Below, in pieces: positions 24,920 through 33,239 of a stretch of 63,608 nt of DNA. Positions within the stretch are counted from its first letter, which is position 1, and every line of letters begins with the position of its first letter. Under the pieces are notes generated by a model, which saw nothing but the letters and a program-made list of their open reading frames with translations, was not told the DNA's origin and did no database searches. The translations under genes and the position numbers were made by a program. Source of the stretch: Lachnospiraceae bacterium (GTDB lineage: Bacteria > Bacillota > Clostridia > Lachnospirales > Lachnospiraceae); assembly GCA_015258065.1 (NCBI GenBank), contig JABZIZ010000015.1, positions 1-63,608 of the forward strand. The letters are read 5' to 3'.

Positions 24920-26670
24920 CCGTTTGCCTCCATCATTGTTTTCGCCAGGGACGCATATTCCTTGGCGTAGCGATACTGGCATAAACTATACTGCCCGAAT
25001 TCCACCCCCAGAAGATTCTTGTATTCGCACCAGTTGGACCAGAGTAGGCCGCAGATTGATACATAACAATAGATTTTTATCTGGGTTTGTATCGAACAGG
25101 AGTGGTTAAAATATAAATCCAGCAGATGGTCGATCTGGTCTTTTTGATAAAGGGCATAAATGCTGAACATCGCCAGATCCACGTGGGGGTCCTGCATGCC
25201 GGCATATTCCCAGTCTAAAAGTTGCACCTGTGTGTCTCCCTCTTTTTCCACAAAGAGGAAATTGTCCGGCACCGCATCAATATGGGTTAAGCAGAAAGTC
25301 TTCTCCTGTGCATCGATATATTCTTGCAGGGAAAAAACAGCTCTCTTTGTGGTCGGATAATCGGAATAAGCGGAAGGCGTGTTTTCTCTTAGATCTTCGT
25401 ACCGCTGGATTTGGTCAAAGAGAGGGAAGGAATGGGCAACTTCCAGTCGGAGGGAATGAAAATCACGCAGCTTGTCTACCATGCGAATCAGATCCGCTTC
25501 GTTATTTGCATCTCCGGTTCTGGAATTAGTTAAATAACGAGTGATTTTACAACCATTATCCGGATTGAGATAAAGCGGAGAATCGCAGAGGTCGTGCCCT
25601 TGAATGGCCTTGTATACCGCGGCCTCCTGCCTGCGGTTGATCAGGCTGTCCGTTCCCTCGCCGGGGATCCGCATGATGTATTTATCTCCCCGGCAGGTAA
25701 AGGAAAAGGAACGATTGGTCATGCCCTTTTTCAGTACCTGAATTTCGGAGAGTTCCGCTTCCTTGCAATGCAGGCAGGAGGCAATGAGAGAAAGAGCGTC
25801 GGAATGCAGATGGGAGGAGGTGTCATCAACAGCCCGTAATTCTTCAAAGGTGTTGATTTCGATGACATCCCCGGCGGAAACCTGTCTGGCTTTGACGAAC
25901 ATTTTGTTTTTTTCGTAGAGAGCTTCTTCCCAGAAGCAGTCGTCAAAACGAGGATTCCTGTCATAGGCAGCCAGATTGGCGCGAACTCTGTCCGCGTCCT
26001 CTCCGCAAAGATAGGAAATGCCTACCATGGAGAGCCCCTCACCCCTAGCGGTTTTCACAATTTCCTTTTTCCGGTTGATGCGGACATCGGACTCTGCGTC
26101 CGGCAAGTCGCTCATCAGATACCAGGAATATAATTCAGAAGTGGAAAAAGGATTCTGCGTACAGTATAGGTCGCAGGGGAGAACATAAGTATTCGCAATT
26201 TGATCCCGTACCAGAGCAAGGGAGGCCAGGTTATTTTTTCGATAATAAAGGGGATTGACCACCAGCTTGACCCCAAAGAGATCAATCAGGTAGTCGAACT
26301 TTTCCTTCATAAAACCGACGACAATGGTAATGTTCCGGATGCCCACTTCCTGCAGTTGCCTGATTTGCCGCTCGATCAGCCTTTCACCTCTGACGCAGAG
26401 CAGGGCTTTAGGTCTCTCCTGTTGAATCGGAATCATGCGCATTCCATAACCGGCAGCCAGGAGGATGGCATTTTGGGGACGACAGGCTTGTATTCTCTTT
26501 TGCGCCCGTGGGAGAAGGGAAAAACCTTCTAAATAACCGTCCGCGGCAAGGGAGGTCAGAGCCTGGTTCACCGCTCCGAGAGAGTGTCCGGTGATTTCTG
26601 AAAGTGCCCGCTGGCTTTCTATATGCTGCCGGTTTAAAGCAAGGAGAAGATCGGCCTCTACAAGATTCAT
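24907..26670 (-). CDS. Winged-helix / nucleotidyltransferase / choline-kinase-like fusion
   Basis: A 587-residue three-part protein. Residues 1-60 are a winged helix of MarR type (RALSEITGHSLGAVNQALTSLAADGYLEG). Residues about 67-285 are a second LicC-like nucleotidyltransferase (ILLAAGYGMRMIPIQQERPKALL). Residues about 300-587 are a LicA/choline-kinase-like phosphotransferase: KYIMRIPGEGTDSLINR, the Brenner-type motif LTHIDAVPDNFLF and LLDWEYAGMQDPHVDLA. It would phosphorylate choline and perhaps activate it. The N-terminal helix-turn-helix suggests it may also regulate its own operon. GGAGG precedes the ATG. Confidence 0.85.
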   Translation of the reverse strand: MNLVEADLLLALNRQHIESQRALSEITGHSLGAVNQALTSLAADGYLEGFSLLPRAQKRIQACRPQNAILLAAGYGMRMIPIQQERPKALLCVRGERLIERQIRQLQEVGIRNITIVVGFMKEKFDYLIDLFGVKLVVNPLYYRKNNLASLALVRDQIANTYVLPCDLYCTQNPFSTSELYSWYLMSDLPDAESDVRINRKKEIVKTARGEGLSMVGISYLCGEDADRVRANLAAYDRNPRFDDCFWEEALYEKNKMFVKARQVSAGDVIEINTFEELRAVDDTSSHLHSDALSLIASCLHCKEAELSEIQVLKKGMTNRSFSFTCRGDKYIMRIPGEGTDSLINRRQEAAVYKAIQGHDLCDSPLYLNPDNGCKITRYLTNSRTGDANNEADLIRMVDKLRDFHSLRLEVAHSFPLFDQIQRYEDLRENTPSAYSDYPTTKRAVFSLQEYIDAQEKTFCLTHIDAVPDNFLFVEKEGDTQVQLLDWEYAGMQDPHVDLAMFSIYALYQKDQIDHLLDLYFNHSCSIQTQIKIYCYVSICGLLWSNWCEYKNLLGVEFGQYSLCQYRYAKEYASLAKTMMEANGCTP

Positions 26671-26731
26671 GAATCCTCCGAAAAACAGTTGGATGTCTAT
26701 GACAAGTGTATCATAACACCTATAATCTCAT

Positions 26732-26789
26732 ATTCGTGAACGAATTGCAATATTGATTTCATGAAAAGCAAGAATAATAATTTCATGAA
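26732..26789. promoter_or_regulatory. Three TTCRTGAA palindromes upstream of the choline operon
   Basis: TTCGTGAA (26733-26740, inside the 14-bp palindrome ATTCGTGAACGAAT), TTCATGAA (26758-26765) and TTCATGAA (26782-26789) are spaced 25 and 24 bases apart. On the minus strand TTGCAA, 17 bases and GATTAT form a candidate promoter among them. These look like operators for the operon that starts at 26670. Confidence 0.6.
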
Positions 26790-26810
26790 CAAATTAAAAA
26801 TGAAAACCGC

Positions 26811-26857
26811 AAAGGATCCGGAACCGTCTGCAATCCTGCATCGAATCGGGATCCTTT
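26811..26857 (-). terminator. Candidate terminator after the glycerol operon
   Basis: AAAGGATCC (26811-26819) pairs with GGATCCTTT (26849-26857) across a 29-base loop. It lies about 60 bases past the DUF1667 gene in its direction of transcription; T-runs are weak on either side. Confidence 0.45.
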
Positions 26858-26917
26858 TCACCGGTATATCCGGGCAATGACCACCATGGGTATGTCCAGA
26901 TAATCATTTCCAGGGCT

Positions 26918-27286
26918 CTACAGGAGTTCTGCAGTGGCCACGATGTCTGCATCCGTGCCTGCCACCCGGTGAATCAGAACATCACCGAGGTGAATCGGCG
27001 CTTTTACGGACGTTTGATTGATCTCCCGCATCGCACTGCCGATCAAATTTTTGGGGATCGGATGGGATGTTTTGACGCTGATGCGGTCCCTTGCCTGGGA
27101 AGGCGCGGGAACCACCGCTATGGTGGAAGTGAGCGTCCTGACGGGGTTTGTTACCTCGCTTCTGGCGTATTCTTCTCCGATTTTACAATGATTCCCACTG
27201 ATGTTGTCTACCCTGCCGTTCTCTACCAAAACAGTGACGGTACATCCCATCGGGCAGCCGATGCAGGTGAGTTCCTTCTGTTCCAT
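26918..27286 (-). CDS. DUF1667-type small cysteine protein
   Basis: A 122-residue protein that begins with CIGCPMGCTVTV near residue 8 and carries a further cysteine in GNHCKIGEEYARSEV, the pattern of the DUF1667 family, found downstream of glycerol-3-phosphate dehydrogenase genes in clostridia. The cysteines suggest an iron-sulfur or zinc site. PVRTLTSTIAV and KTSHPIPKNLI are the other conserved words. Its gene is last in the glycerol operon, three bases after the FAD-oxidoreductase gene. It may serve as an electron-transfer subunit, as GlpC does in other bacteria; that is inferred. Confidence 0.82.
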   Translation of the reverse strand: MEQKELTCIGCPMGCTVTVLVENGRVDNISGNHCKIGEEYARSEVTNPVRTLTSTIAVVPAPSQARDRISVKTSHPIPKNLIGSAMREINQTSVKAPIHLGDVLIHRVAGTDADIVATAELL

Positions 27287-27289
27287 GAT

Positions 27290-28624
27290 TTAAGCCTCAT
27301 TCTGAATGTCATTCCGGATGGAGATCGTAATTTCTGTGAGATCTGTTCTTGCGACAAGATCCTTTTTTTGAAGAAGGACCTGTTCCATTTCCCCCGGTGT
27401 GATGATTTTTTTGGCTCTTTGAAAAAATGGTTCGCCATTGAAGGTGACCTGAATGGTGCCGGGACGGTAGACGTTGTCGGCACGAAAGAACACATGCAAA
27501 ACCTCCGGCATGCGGTCCGTCCGGAGCGTAGAGGGCACGGTGTAGCGCACCCCGCGACCGGCGCACAGTCGGACACCGGGCGTAGAATCGTTGCCCTCTG
27601 TAGGAGAATTGGGAAGCGCCCGGATGTAGGCAGCTGCCTGTTCCCCGGCCGTTTTTGCTTCTGCACTCACGTTGTCGACCAGATCATGGACGTGGAGGAC
27701 ATTTCCGCAGGCAAAGATCCCGGGAACACTGGTCTGCAAGCTCTCGTCCACAAAAGGGCCGCCGGTGACCGGGTTTAGGGAAACACCGGCGCCGCGGGAG
27801 AGCTCATTCTCCGGAATCAGACCGGTAGAGAGGAGGAGGGTGTCACAGGGAATGCGTCTTTCCGTTCCCGGAATCGGCTGCCTGTTCTCGTCCACCTGTG
27901 CAAGGGTGACGGCGCACACTCTTTTTTTACCCTCAATCGACACGACTGTATGGGAGAGTAAGAGCGGGATGTCAAAGTCATCCAGACACTGCACAATGTT
28001 GCGCTTCAGGCCGCCGGAATAGGGTAAAAGTTCGGCGACACACTTGACATTTGCACCTTCCAGTGTCATCCGTCTTGCCATGATTAAACCGATATCGCCG
28101 GAGCCCAGGATGACCACTTCCCTGCCGGGCAGATAGCCTTCCATATTTACCAGGCGCTGCGCCGTGCCTGCGGAATAGACACCTGCCGGGCGGAAGCCGG
28201 GAATATTGAGGGCGCCTCTGGGGCGTTCCCTGCAGCCCATGGCAAGGATGACAGCCTTCGGCTTCCGTGTAAAAAATCCTTCTCTTGGGTTTAATGCGCT
28301 GATGGTGAGGTCGTTTGCAAGGTGCATGACCATGGTGTCGTTCTTCCATGGAATCTGCAGCTCATCGGCCTCTTTGATAAAACGATAGGCATATTCGGGA
28401 CCGGTCAGTTCCTCGTGAAAGGTGTGCAGACCGAAACCGTTATGAATACATTGATTCAGGATGCCGCCCCTGACGTGATCCCGTTCTAAGATGAGAATCT
28501 TGTCGCACCCCGCTTTTTTGGCAGCGATGGCAGCGGCAAGACCGGCAGGACCACCGCCGATGATCACCAGATCGGGGGACGCAGAAGGGGAGTCCGGGGA
28601 AAAAGAATGTGGATCGCTCGTCAT
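27290..28624 (-). CDS. FAD/NAD(P)-dependent oxidoreductase (glycerol operon)
   Basis: A 444-residue flavoprotein with an N-terminal FAD site (LVIIGGGPAGLAAAIAAKKAG, residues about 20-40), GFGLHTFHEELTGPEYAYRF, the CRERPRGALNIPGFRPAGVY segment near residue 130, a second Rossmann motif VVILGSGDIGLIMARRM for NAD(P), and the ATG-type motif LLLSTGLIPENEL, FACGNVLHVHDLVD late. It is the usual partner of GlpA-like and DUF1667 proteins in anaerobic Firmicutes and probably passes electrons from glycerol-3-phosphate. Its start overlaps the GlpA-like stop as ATGA. Confidence 0.85.
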   Translation of the reverse strand: MTSDPHSFSPDSPSASPDLVIIGGGPAGLAAAIAAKKAGCDKILILERDHVRGGILNQCIHNGFGLHTFHEELTGPEYAYRFIKEADELQIPWKNDTMVMHLANDLTISALNPREGFFTRKPKAVILAMGCRERPRGALNIPGFRPAGVYSAGTAQRLVNMEGYLPGREVVILGSGDIGLIMARRMTLEGANVKCVAELLPYSGGLKRNIVQCLDDFDIPLLLSHTVVSIEGKKRVCAVTLAQVDENRQPIPGTERRIPCDTLLLSTGLIPENELSRGAGVSLNPVTGGPFVDESLQTSVPGIFACGNVLHVHDLVDNVSAEAKTAGEQAAAYIRALPNSPTEGNDSTPGVRLCAGRGVRYTVPSTLRTDRMPEVLHVFFRADNVYRPGTIQVTFNGEPFFQRAKKIITPGEMEQVLLQKKDLVARTDLTEITISIRNDIQNEA

Positions 28625-30084
28625 TGTTTTGTCCTCCCTACGACGAGAGGGGAGCCCTCGCCGGATTTGGTGACCTCTTCCATTTCCAACTGCAGTTCCC
28701 GTTGCAGAATATCCATGACCTTAGGGGAGCAAAATCCCGCCTGACACCTGCCCATGCCGGCGCGGGTGCGTCTTTTTACACCGTCGAGGCTTCTGGCGCC
28801 GGGGGTTCGATGAATGGCATCCAGGATCTCTCCCTCCGTTACGGATTCACAGCGACAGATCAGGTTGCCATAGGCAGGCTGTTCCCGAATAAGCGCATTT
28901 CGATCTTCTGTGGACAAAGAAAAGGGCGAAAGAAAGCCCGTTCGCCTGGACTGAAAAGATGTTTTCTCCGGGGCAGGAAGCTTTGAAAGAACCAGCTGTG
29001 CCACATAAGTGCCGATGGCGGGAGAGGAAGAAAGTCCGGGGGATTCGATGCCGGCTACATCAATGAAGTTAGGAGCGTCTTTTACCTCTCCGATGATAAA
29101 GTCGTGCACTTCTCTTTCCAGGCCATCCGGGCGCACCGCATGTGCGCGCAACCCGGCAAAGGAGGTGATTACCTGGCGGAGGGGCACATTTTTGGCAGAA
29201 AGCGCGACCTTCCTGGAGAGCTCATCCAGCCCGGAAGAGGTGGTACAGGTGCCCTCTTTATCTGCAATGTCCTCCGCAGTCGGCCCTGCAAGAAGGTTGC
29301 CATGGATGGTCGGGGTAAGCAGGACGCCTTTTCCCATTTTACCGGGGAGCTGAAAGAGGGTGTGTGACACAAAGGAAGACGCCTCTTTGTCCATCAGCTT
29401 ATATTCCCCTCTGCGTGCAACGATCCGCAGGGGATCTTCGCTTACCAGATTGTGGATCTCATCGGCATAGACGCCGGCGGCATTGATGACGATTTTGGCA
29501 TGAAAGGCATCGTGTTCCGACTGAACGATCCACCCGCCGGAGGAGTCTCGGTCTATTTTTTTTACCCGCGTATCAAAAAAGAAGGACGCACCGTTCGCAC
29601 AGGCGTTTTCTGCCAGTGCAATGGTGAGGAGAAAGGGACAGAGGATGGCGGAGGTGGGCGCAAAGAGGCAGGCAAAAACCTCGTCCGATAAGTTGGGCTC
29701 GATGGCCCTTGCTTCCTCTCCGGAAAGGAGACGAAGACCCTGCACACCGTTTTGTTCTCCCTGCTTCTGCAGTCGCATAAGAACGGGAAGGTCTTTCGGA
29801 TCCAAACAAAGTACCATGGCTCCATTTTGCCGGTAGGGGAAGTCCAGCTCCTTCGCGAGGCGCTCCATCTGTCGGGAGCCTTCTACATTCAGTCTGGACA
29901 TCAAGGTGCCCGGGGGTGCGTCGAATCCGGCATGGACGATGGCCGAATTGGCCTTGGAAGTGCCGCAGCAGACATCCTCCTCCGCTTCCAGTACACAGGT
30001 GCGCAGGGAATAACGGGAAAGCTCTCTGGCAATCGCGCAACCGCAGACGCCGGCACCGATCAGGATGACGTCAAAGTCTTTCAT
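28621..30084 (-). CDS. GlpA-like FAD-dependent glycerol-3-phosphate dehydrogenase
   Basis: A 487-residue flavoprotein that oxidises glycerol-3-phosphate to dihydroxyacetone phosphate (family role). FAD motif VILIGAGVCGCAIARELS at residues 5-22; KANSAIVHAGFDAPPGTLMSRLNVEGSR is the DAO-domain motif; the C-terminal LICRCESVTEGEILDAIHRTPGARSLDGVKRRTRAGMGRCQAGFC is a BFD-like 2Fe-2S domain with four cysteines. The frame opens at 30216, but the ATG at 30084 has AAAGGAGG ahead. It overlaps glpK by four bases. Confidence 0.88.
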   Translation of the reverse strand: MKDFDVILIGAGVCGCAIARELSRYSLRTCVLEAEEDVCCGTSKANSAIVHAGFDAPPGTLMSRLNVEGSRQMERLAKELDFPYRQNGAMVLCLDPKDLPVLMRLQKQGEQNGVQGLRLLSGEEARAIEPNLSDEVFACLFAPTSAILCPFLLTIALAENACANGASFFFDTRVKKIDRDSSGGWIVQSEHDAFHAKIVINAAGVYADEIHNLVSEDPLRIVARRGEYKLMDKEASSFVSHTLFQLPGKMGKGVLLTPTIHGNLLAGPTAEDIADKEGTCTTSSGLDELSRKVALSAKNVPLRQVITSFAGLRAHAVRPDGLEREVHDFIIGEVKDAPNFIDVAGIESPGLSSSPAIGTYVAQLVLSKLPAPEKTSFQSRRTGFLSPFSLSTEDRNALIREQPAYGNLICRCESVTEGEILDAIHRTPGARSLDGVKRRTRAGMGRCQAGFCSPKVMDILQRELQLEMEEVTKSGEGSPLVVGRTKQ

Positions 30085-31673
30085 GCATCCTCCTTTGTGG
30101 CGGTGGCAGAGGCTGATGAAACATCTGCACCTACAGAATTCTGCAAAAGGGGAGCGCCGGTTTCCTCTTCTGTCTCCTGCGCATAGAAGAGCGCACAGCG
30201 AACGGCCCTGTGCCACCCCTTCAGTAGACGCGTCCGATCCGCTTCCTGCATTTGCGGATGGAAGGCTCTACCCGGTTTCCGGATCCGACTGATCTCTTCT
30301 TTGTCCTTCCAGAATCCGACCGCCAGTCCTGCCAGGAAGGCGGCGCCCAGAGCGGTGCTTTCAATGCATCCCGGTCTTACGACGTCCATCTTCGCCAGAT
30401 CGGACTGGAATTGCAGCAGAAAGTCGTTGGCACTGGCGCCTCCGTCTACCAAAAGGGAGCCCAGTTGGATGCCGGTATCCTCCTGCATGGCGTGAATCAC
30501 GTCATAGGACTGGTAGGCAATGGACTCCAGAGCCGCCCGTATAAACTGCTCCTTTTTGCACCCTCTGGTAAGCCCGACCACCATGCCGCGGGCGTGCGGA
30601 TTCCACCAGGGAGCCCCGAGGCCGGTGAAGGCAGGCACGAGATAAACTTCATCTGAACCTTCCGGCGCCTGTTGCGCATATTCTTCGGACTGCGGGGCAT
30701 TTTTGATCATGCGCATCTCATCCCGAAGCCATTGGATCACGGCACCTGCGACAAAGACGGACCCCTCCAGCGCATACGCCACATGGTTGGAAGTCGAGGC
30801 GGCAATCGTGGCTAACAGACCGTTTTTGGAAGAAACCAGCTGATGACCGGTATGCATCAGGATGAAGGCGCCAGTACCGTAGGTGTTCTTGACATCCCCT
30901 TTTTGAAAACAGCATTGCCCGAAAAGCGCCGCCTGTTGATCGCCTGCCGCGCCCGCGATCCGGATCGGTGCATCGAAGAGATCGGTGGTTTCTCCGTAGA
31001 TACAGCTGGAAGGTTTTACCTCGGGAAGCATGGATTTGGGAATGTGAAAAAGCTGCAACAGCTCGTCATCCCACTTTTTTTCATGAATGTTGAAAAGCAT
31101 GGTTCTGGAGGCGTTGGTGTAATCGGTGACATGTACGGCGCCCTTGGTCAGGTTCCAGATGAGCCAGGTATCGACGGTTCCAAAGAGCAGTTCGCCCTTC
31201 TGTGCGCGTGTCCGTGCCCCTTCCACATGGTCGAGAATCCAGGCAATCTTGCTGGCGGAAAAATAGGCGTCGGCGACCAGACCGGTCTTTTCCTTGATCT
31301 TCTCGCCGTATCCTTTCTCCAACAGATTGTCGATGAGATCCGCCGTTCTTCTGCACTGCCAGACGATCGCAGGGTAAACGGGCTCGCCCGTCTTTTTATC
31401 CCAGACGATCGTGGTTTCCCGCTGATTGGTGATGCCAATGGCGGCAATATCAGACGCAGTGGCGCCCACCTCCGCCATCGCCTCAATGGCAACGGATAGC
31501 TGTGAAGACCAGATTTCCCGCGGGTTATGTTCCACCCATCCGGGTTTCGGGTAATACTGTGTATATTCCTTTTGTGCCAGTGAACAAATCTCTCCGCTGT
31601 GATCAAAAAGGATACAGCGGGAGGAGGTGGTGCCCTGATCGAGCGCCATCACATATTTTTGTTTTTCCCCCAT
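30081..31673 (-). CDS. glpK: Glycerol kinase
   Basis: Phosphorylates glycerol with ATP to glycerol-3-phosphate. N-terminal MALDQGTTSSRCILFDHSG, ITNQRETTIVWDKKTGEPVYPAIVWQCRRT, the FGGY-family motifs GAAGDQQAALFGQCC and VDGGASANDFLLQFQSD are all kept. The 530-residue protein is about 30 residues longer than usual because of an Ala/Glu/Ser-rich C-terminal tail (ETEEETGAPLLQ onward). GGGGGG is the ribosome site. It is the first gene of the glycerol operon; no GlpF facilitator gene is seen. Confidence 0.94.
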   Translation of the reverse strand: MGEKQKYVMALDQGTTSSRCILFDHSGEICSLAQKEYTQYYPKPGWVEHNPREIWSSQLSVAIEAMAEVGATASDIAAIGITNQRETTIVWDKKTGEPVYPAIVWQCRRTADLIDNLLEKGYGEKIKEKTGLVADAYFSASKIAWILDHVEGARTRAQKGELLFGTVDTWLIWNLTKGAVHVTDYTNASRTMLFNIHEKKWDDELLQLFHIPKSMLPEVKPSSCIYGETTDLFDAPIRIAGAAGDQQAALFGQCCFQKGDVKNTYGTGAFILMHTGHQLVSSKNGLLATIAASTSNHVAYALEGSVFVAGAVIQWLRDEMRMIKNAPQSEEYAQQAPEGSDEVYLVPAFTGLGAPWWNPHARGMVVGLTRGCKKEQFIRAALESIAYQSYDVIHAMQEDTGIQLGSLLVDGGASANDFLLQFQSDLAKMDVVRPGCIESTALGAAFLAGLAVGFWKDKEEISRIRKPGRAFHPQMQEADRTRLLKGWHRAVRCALFYAQETEEETGAPLLQNSVGADVSSASATATKEDA

Positions 31674-31790
31674 AAGCCCCCCTGAGGTTGTCATTTTTTG
31701 ATGAAGTTTCAACAAACAGTATTGTACACCCCGGGATATAGGTTTGCTACACTTTTGCTTTTCTTATCCAGGATTTACTCAAAATAGTTC

Positions 31791-31841
31791 TTGACGGGAG
31801 AGAAAAGTTAAATTATATTATTTTTCATTAGCCATAACTAA
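31791..31841 (+). promoter_or_regulatory. Promoter and possible metal-repressor box of the ABC importer operon
   Basis: TTGACG (31791-31796), 17 bases, TATATT (31814-31819). TTAGCCATAACTAA at 31828-31841 has TTAG...CTAA dyad ends at the predicted transcription start, which faintly resembles DtxR-family iron boxes. The rest of 31674-31979 is divergent regulatory sequence with a leader of about 150 bases and no ORF I can support. Confidence 0.5.
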
Positions 31842-31979
31842 CCAAAAACCATTTGCTTTCCCGTTGTGAGCAAAGAAGGCATCTCTTGCGAATAGAATGT
31901 CCGGGCGAAATCTCTTTATCATTTTACACCGGGACGGGGAGAAACGCAGAAACGGCAGCGGGGAGAACAGGAGGGTGAA

Positions 31980-33239
31980 TTGAGAAAAGGTATTTGGGGG
32001 AAAAGAATCGGCGCAGCCCTGTTAACGGCAACCATAATGTTGACGCTTGGAGGCTGTGGAAACGGAGGGACGGGATCGTCCGGAGCAGCGCAGAGCAGCA
32101 CAGAGGCAGCAGAAGCAGTTCCTTCCAGCCAGAGCGCGGAAAGTGCTGCTTCTAAGCAGAGTTCTTCAGAAAGCGTGAAGCAGGAGGAGGCAAAGGATGA
32201 GGGAGGGACGGTGACCGTCACCGATCATGCGGGCAGGACGGTAACGGTGAAGAAGGATCCGCAACGGGTCGCCGTTCTGGATATTCTGCCACTGCCGGCT
32301 ACGCTGACTGTGTTTTTGAATTCGGCAAAAAACATTGTTGCCATGGAACCTGCCAGTATGAATGCTGCCAAAAACGGGATCCTGGCGGAGCTGTATCCGG
32401 AGATTTTGAACGCAGACACGGATATCATGAATGGCGATGACGTGAATGTCGAAGCTTTGATGGCACTGAACCCGGACGTGGTATTTTACAGCGGAAGGAA
32501 TGAGGAGTTAGCGAAGAAATTAGAGAATTCGGGACTGACCTGCGTGGCGGTTTCTCCGACCAAATGGAATTACGACTGCATCAAGACGTATGACAACTGG
32601 ATTTCTCTCCTTGGACAGATCTTCCCGTCTGCAGAGGCGGCGAAGAAGACAGAGGAATCTTCCGCACGCGCGCGTGAGGTGGAAGAAAAGATCAAGGAAA
32701 AGACAGGTGCGTTGAAAGAAGGAGAAAAGAAAAAGGTGCTCTTCCTCTTCCGCTATGATGAGAACGGAATCATTACTTCGGGCGCCCATTTCTTCGGTCA
32801 GTGGTGGTGTGACGCTTCCGGCGGGATCAATGTAGCCAAAGAGGTGCCGGCGGAGAATACGGCGGCTAAGATCACGATGGAGCAGGTATACAAATGGAAT
32901 CCGGATGTGATTTTTATCACCAACTTTACGCAGACGCTTCCCGAGGATCTCTATCAAAATGCAATCGGCAGTGATGACTGGAGCACGGTGGAAGCGGTTA
33001 AAAAGAAGCAGGTCTATAAGCTGCCTTTGGGCTCTTACCGCACCTACACGCCTGGGATTGATACGCCCATGACGTTAGAGTGGATGGCAAAAACGCTGTA
33101 TCCGGACTTGTTCCCGGAATTCGATGTCAAAAAAGACGTGAAAGCCTATTATAAGGATCTTTACGGAATTGCCTTAACCGATGCACAGTTTGAAGCCATG
33201 TATCATCCGGAAAGAGCGGCAGGGCGGATGAACAAATGA
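31980..33239 (+). CDS. Iron/tetrapyrrole-type ABC substrate-binding lipoprotein
   Basis: A 419-residue periplasmic-binding-protein-like lipoprotein: signal peptide with lipobox LGGC near residue 23, a Ser/Ala/Glu-rich linker (about residues 30-75), then a TroA/FepB-type domain (VTVTDHAGRTVTVKKDPQRVAVLD is the classic start of the fold). Family members bind ferric siderophores, heme or cobalamin. The start is TTG with AGGAGGG ahead. It is the first gene of an operon that overlaps into permease, ATPase and nitrogenase-like genes. Confidence 0.87.
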   Translation: MRKGIWGKRIGAALLTATIMLTLGGCGNGGTGSSGAAQSSTEAAEAVPSSQSAESAASKQSSSESVKQEEAKDEGGTVTVTDHAGRTVTVKKDPQRVAVLDILPLPATLTVFLNSAKNIVAMEPASMNAAKNGILAELYPEILNADTDIMNGDDVNVEALMALNPDVVFYSGRNEELAKKLENSGLTCVAVSPTKWNYDCIKTYDNWISLLGQIFPSAEAAKKTEESSARAREVEEKIKEKTGALKEGEKKKVLFLFRYDENGIITSGAHFFGQWWCDASGGINVAKEVPAENTAAKITMEQVYKWNPDVIFITNFTQTLPEDLYQNAIGSDDWSTVEAVKKKQVYKLPLGSYRTYTPGIDTPMTLEWMAKTLYPDLFPEFDVKKDVKAYYKDLYGIALTDAQFEAMYHPERAAGRMNK

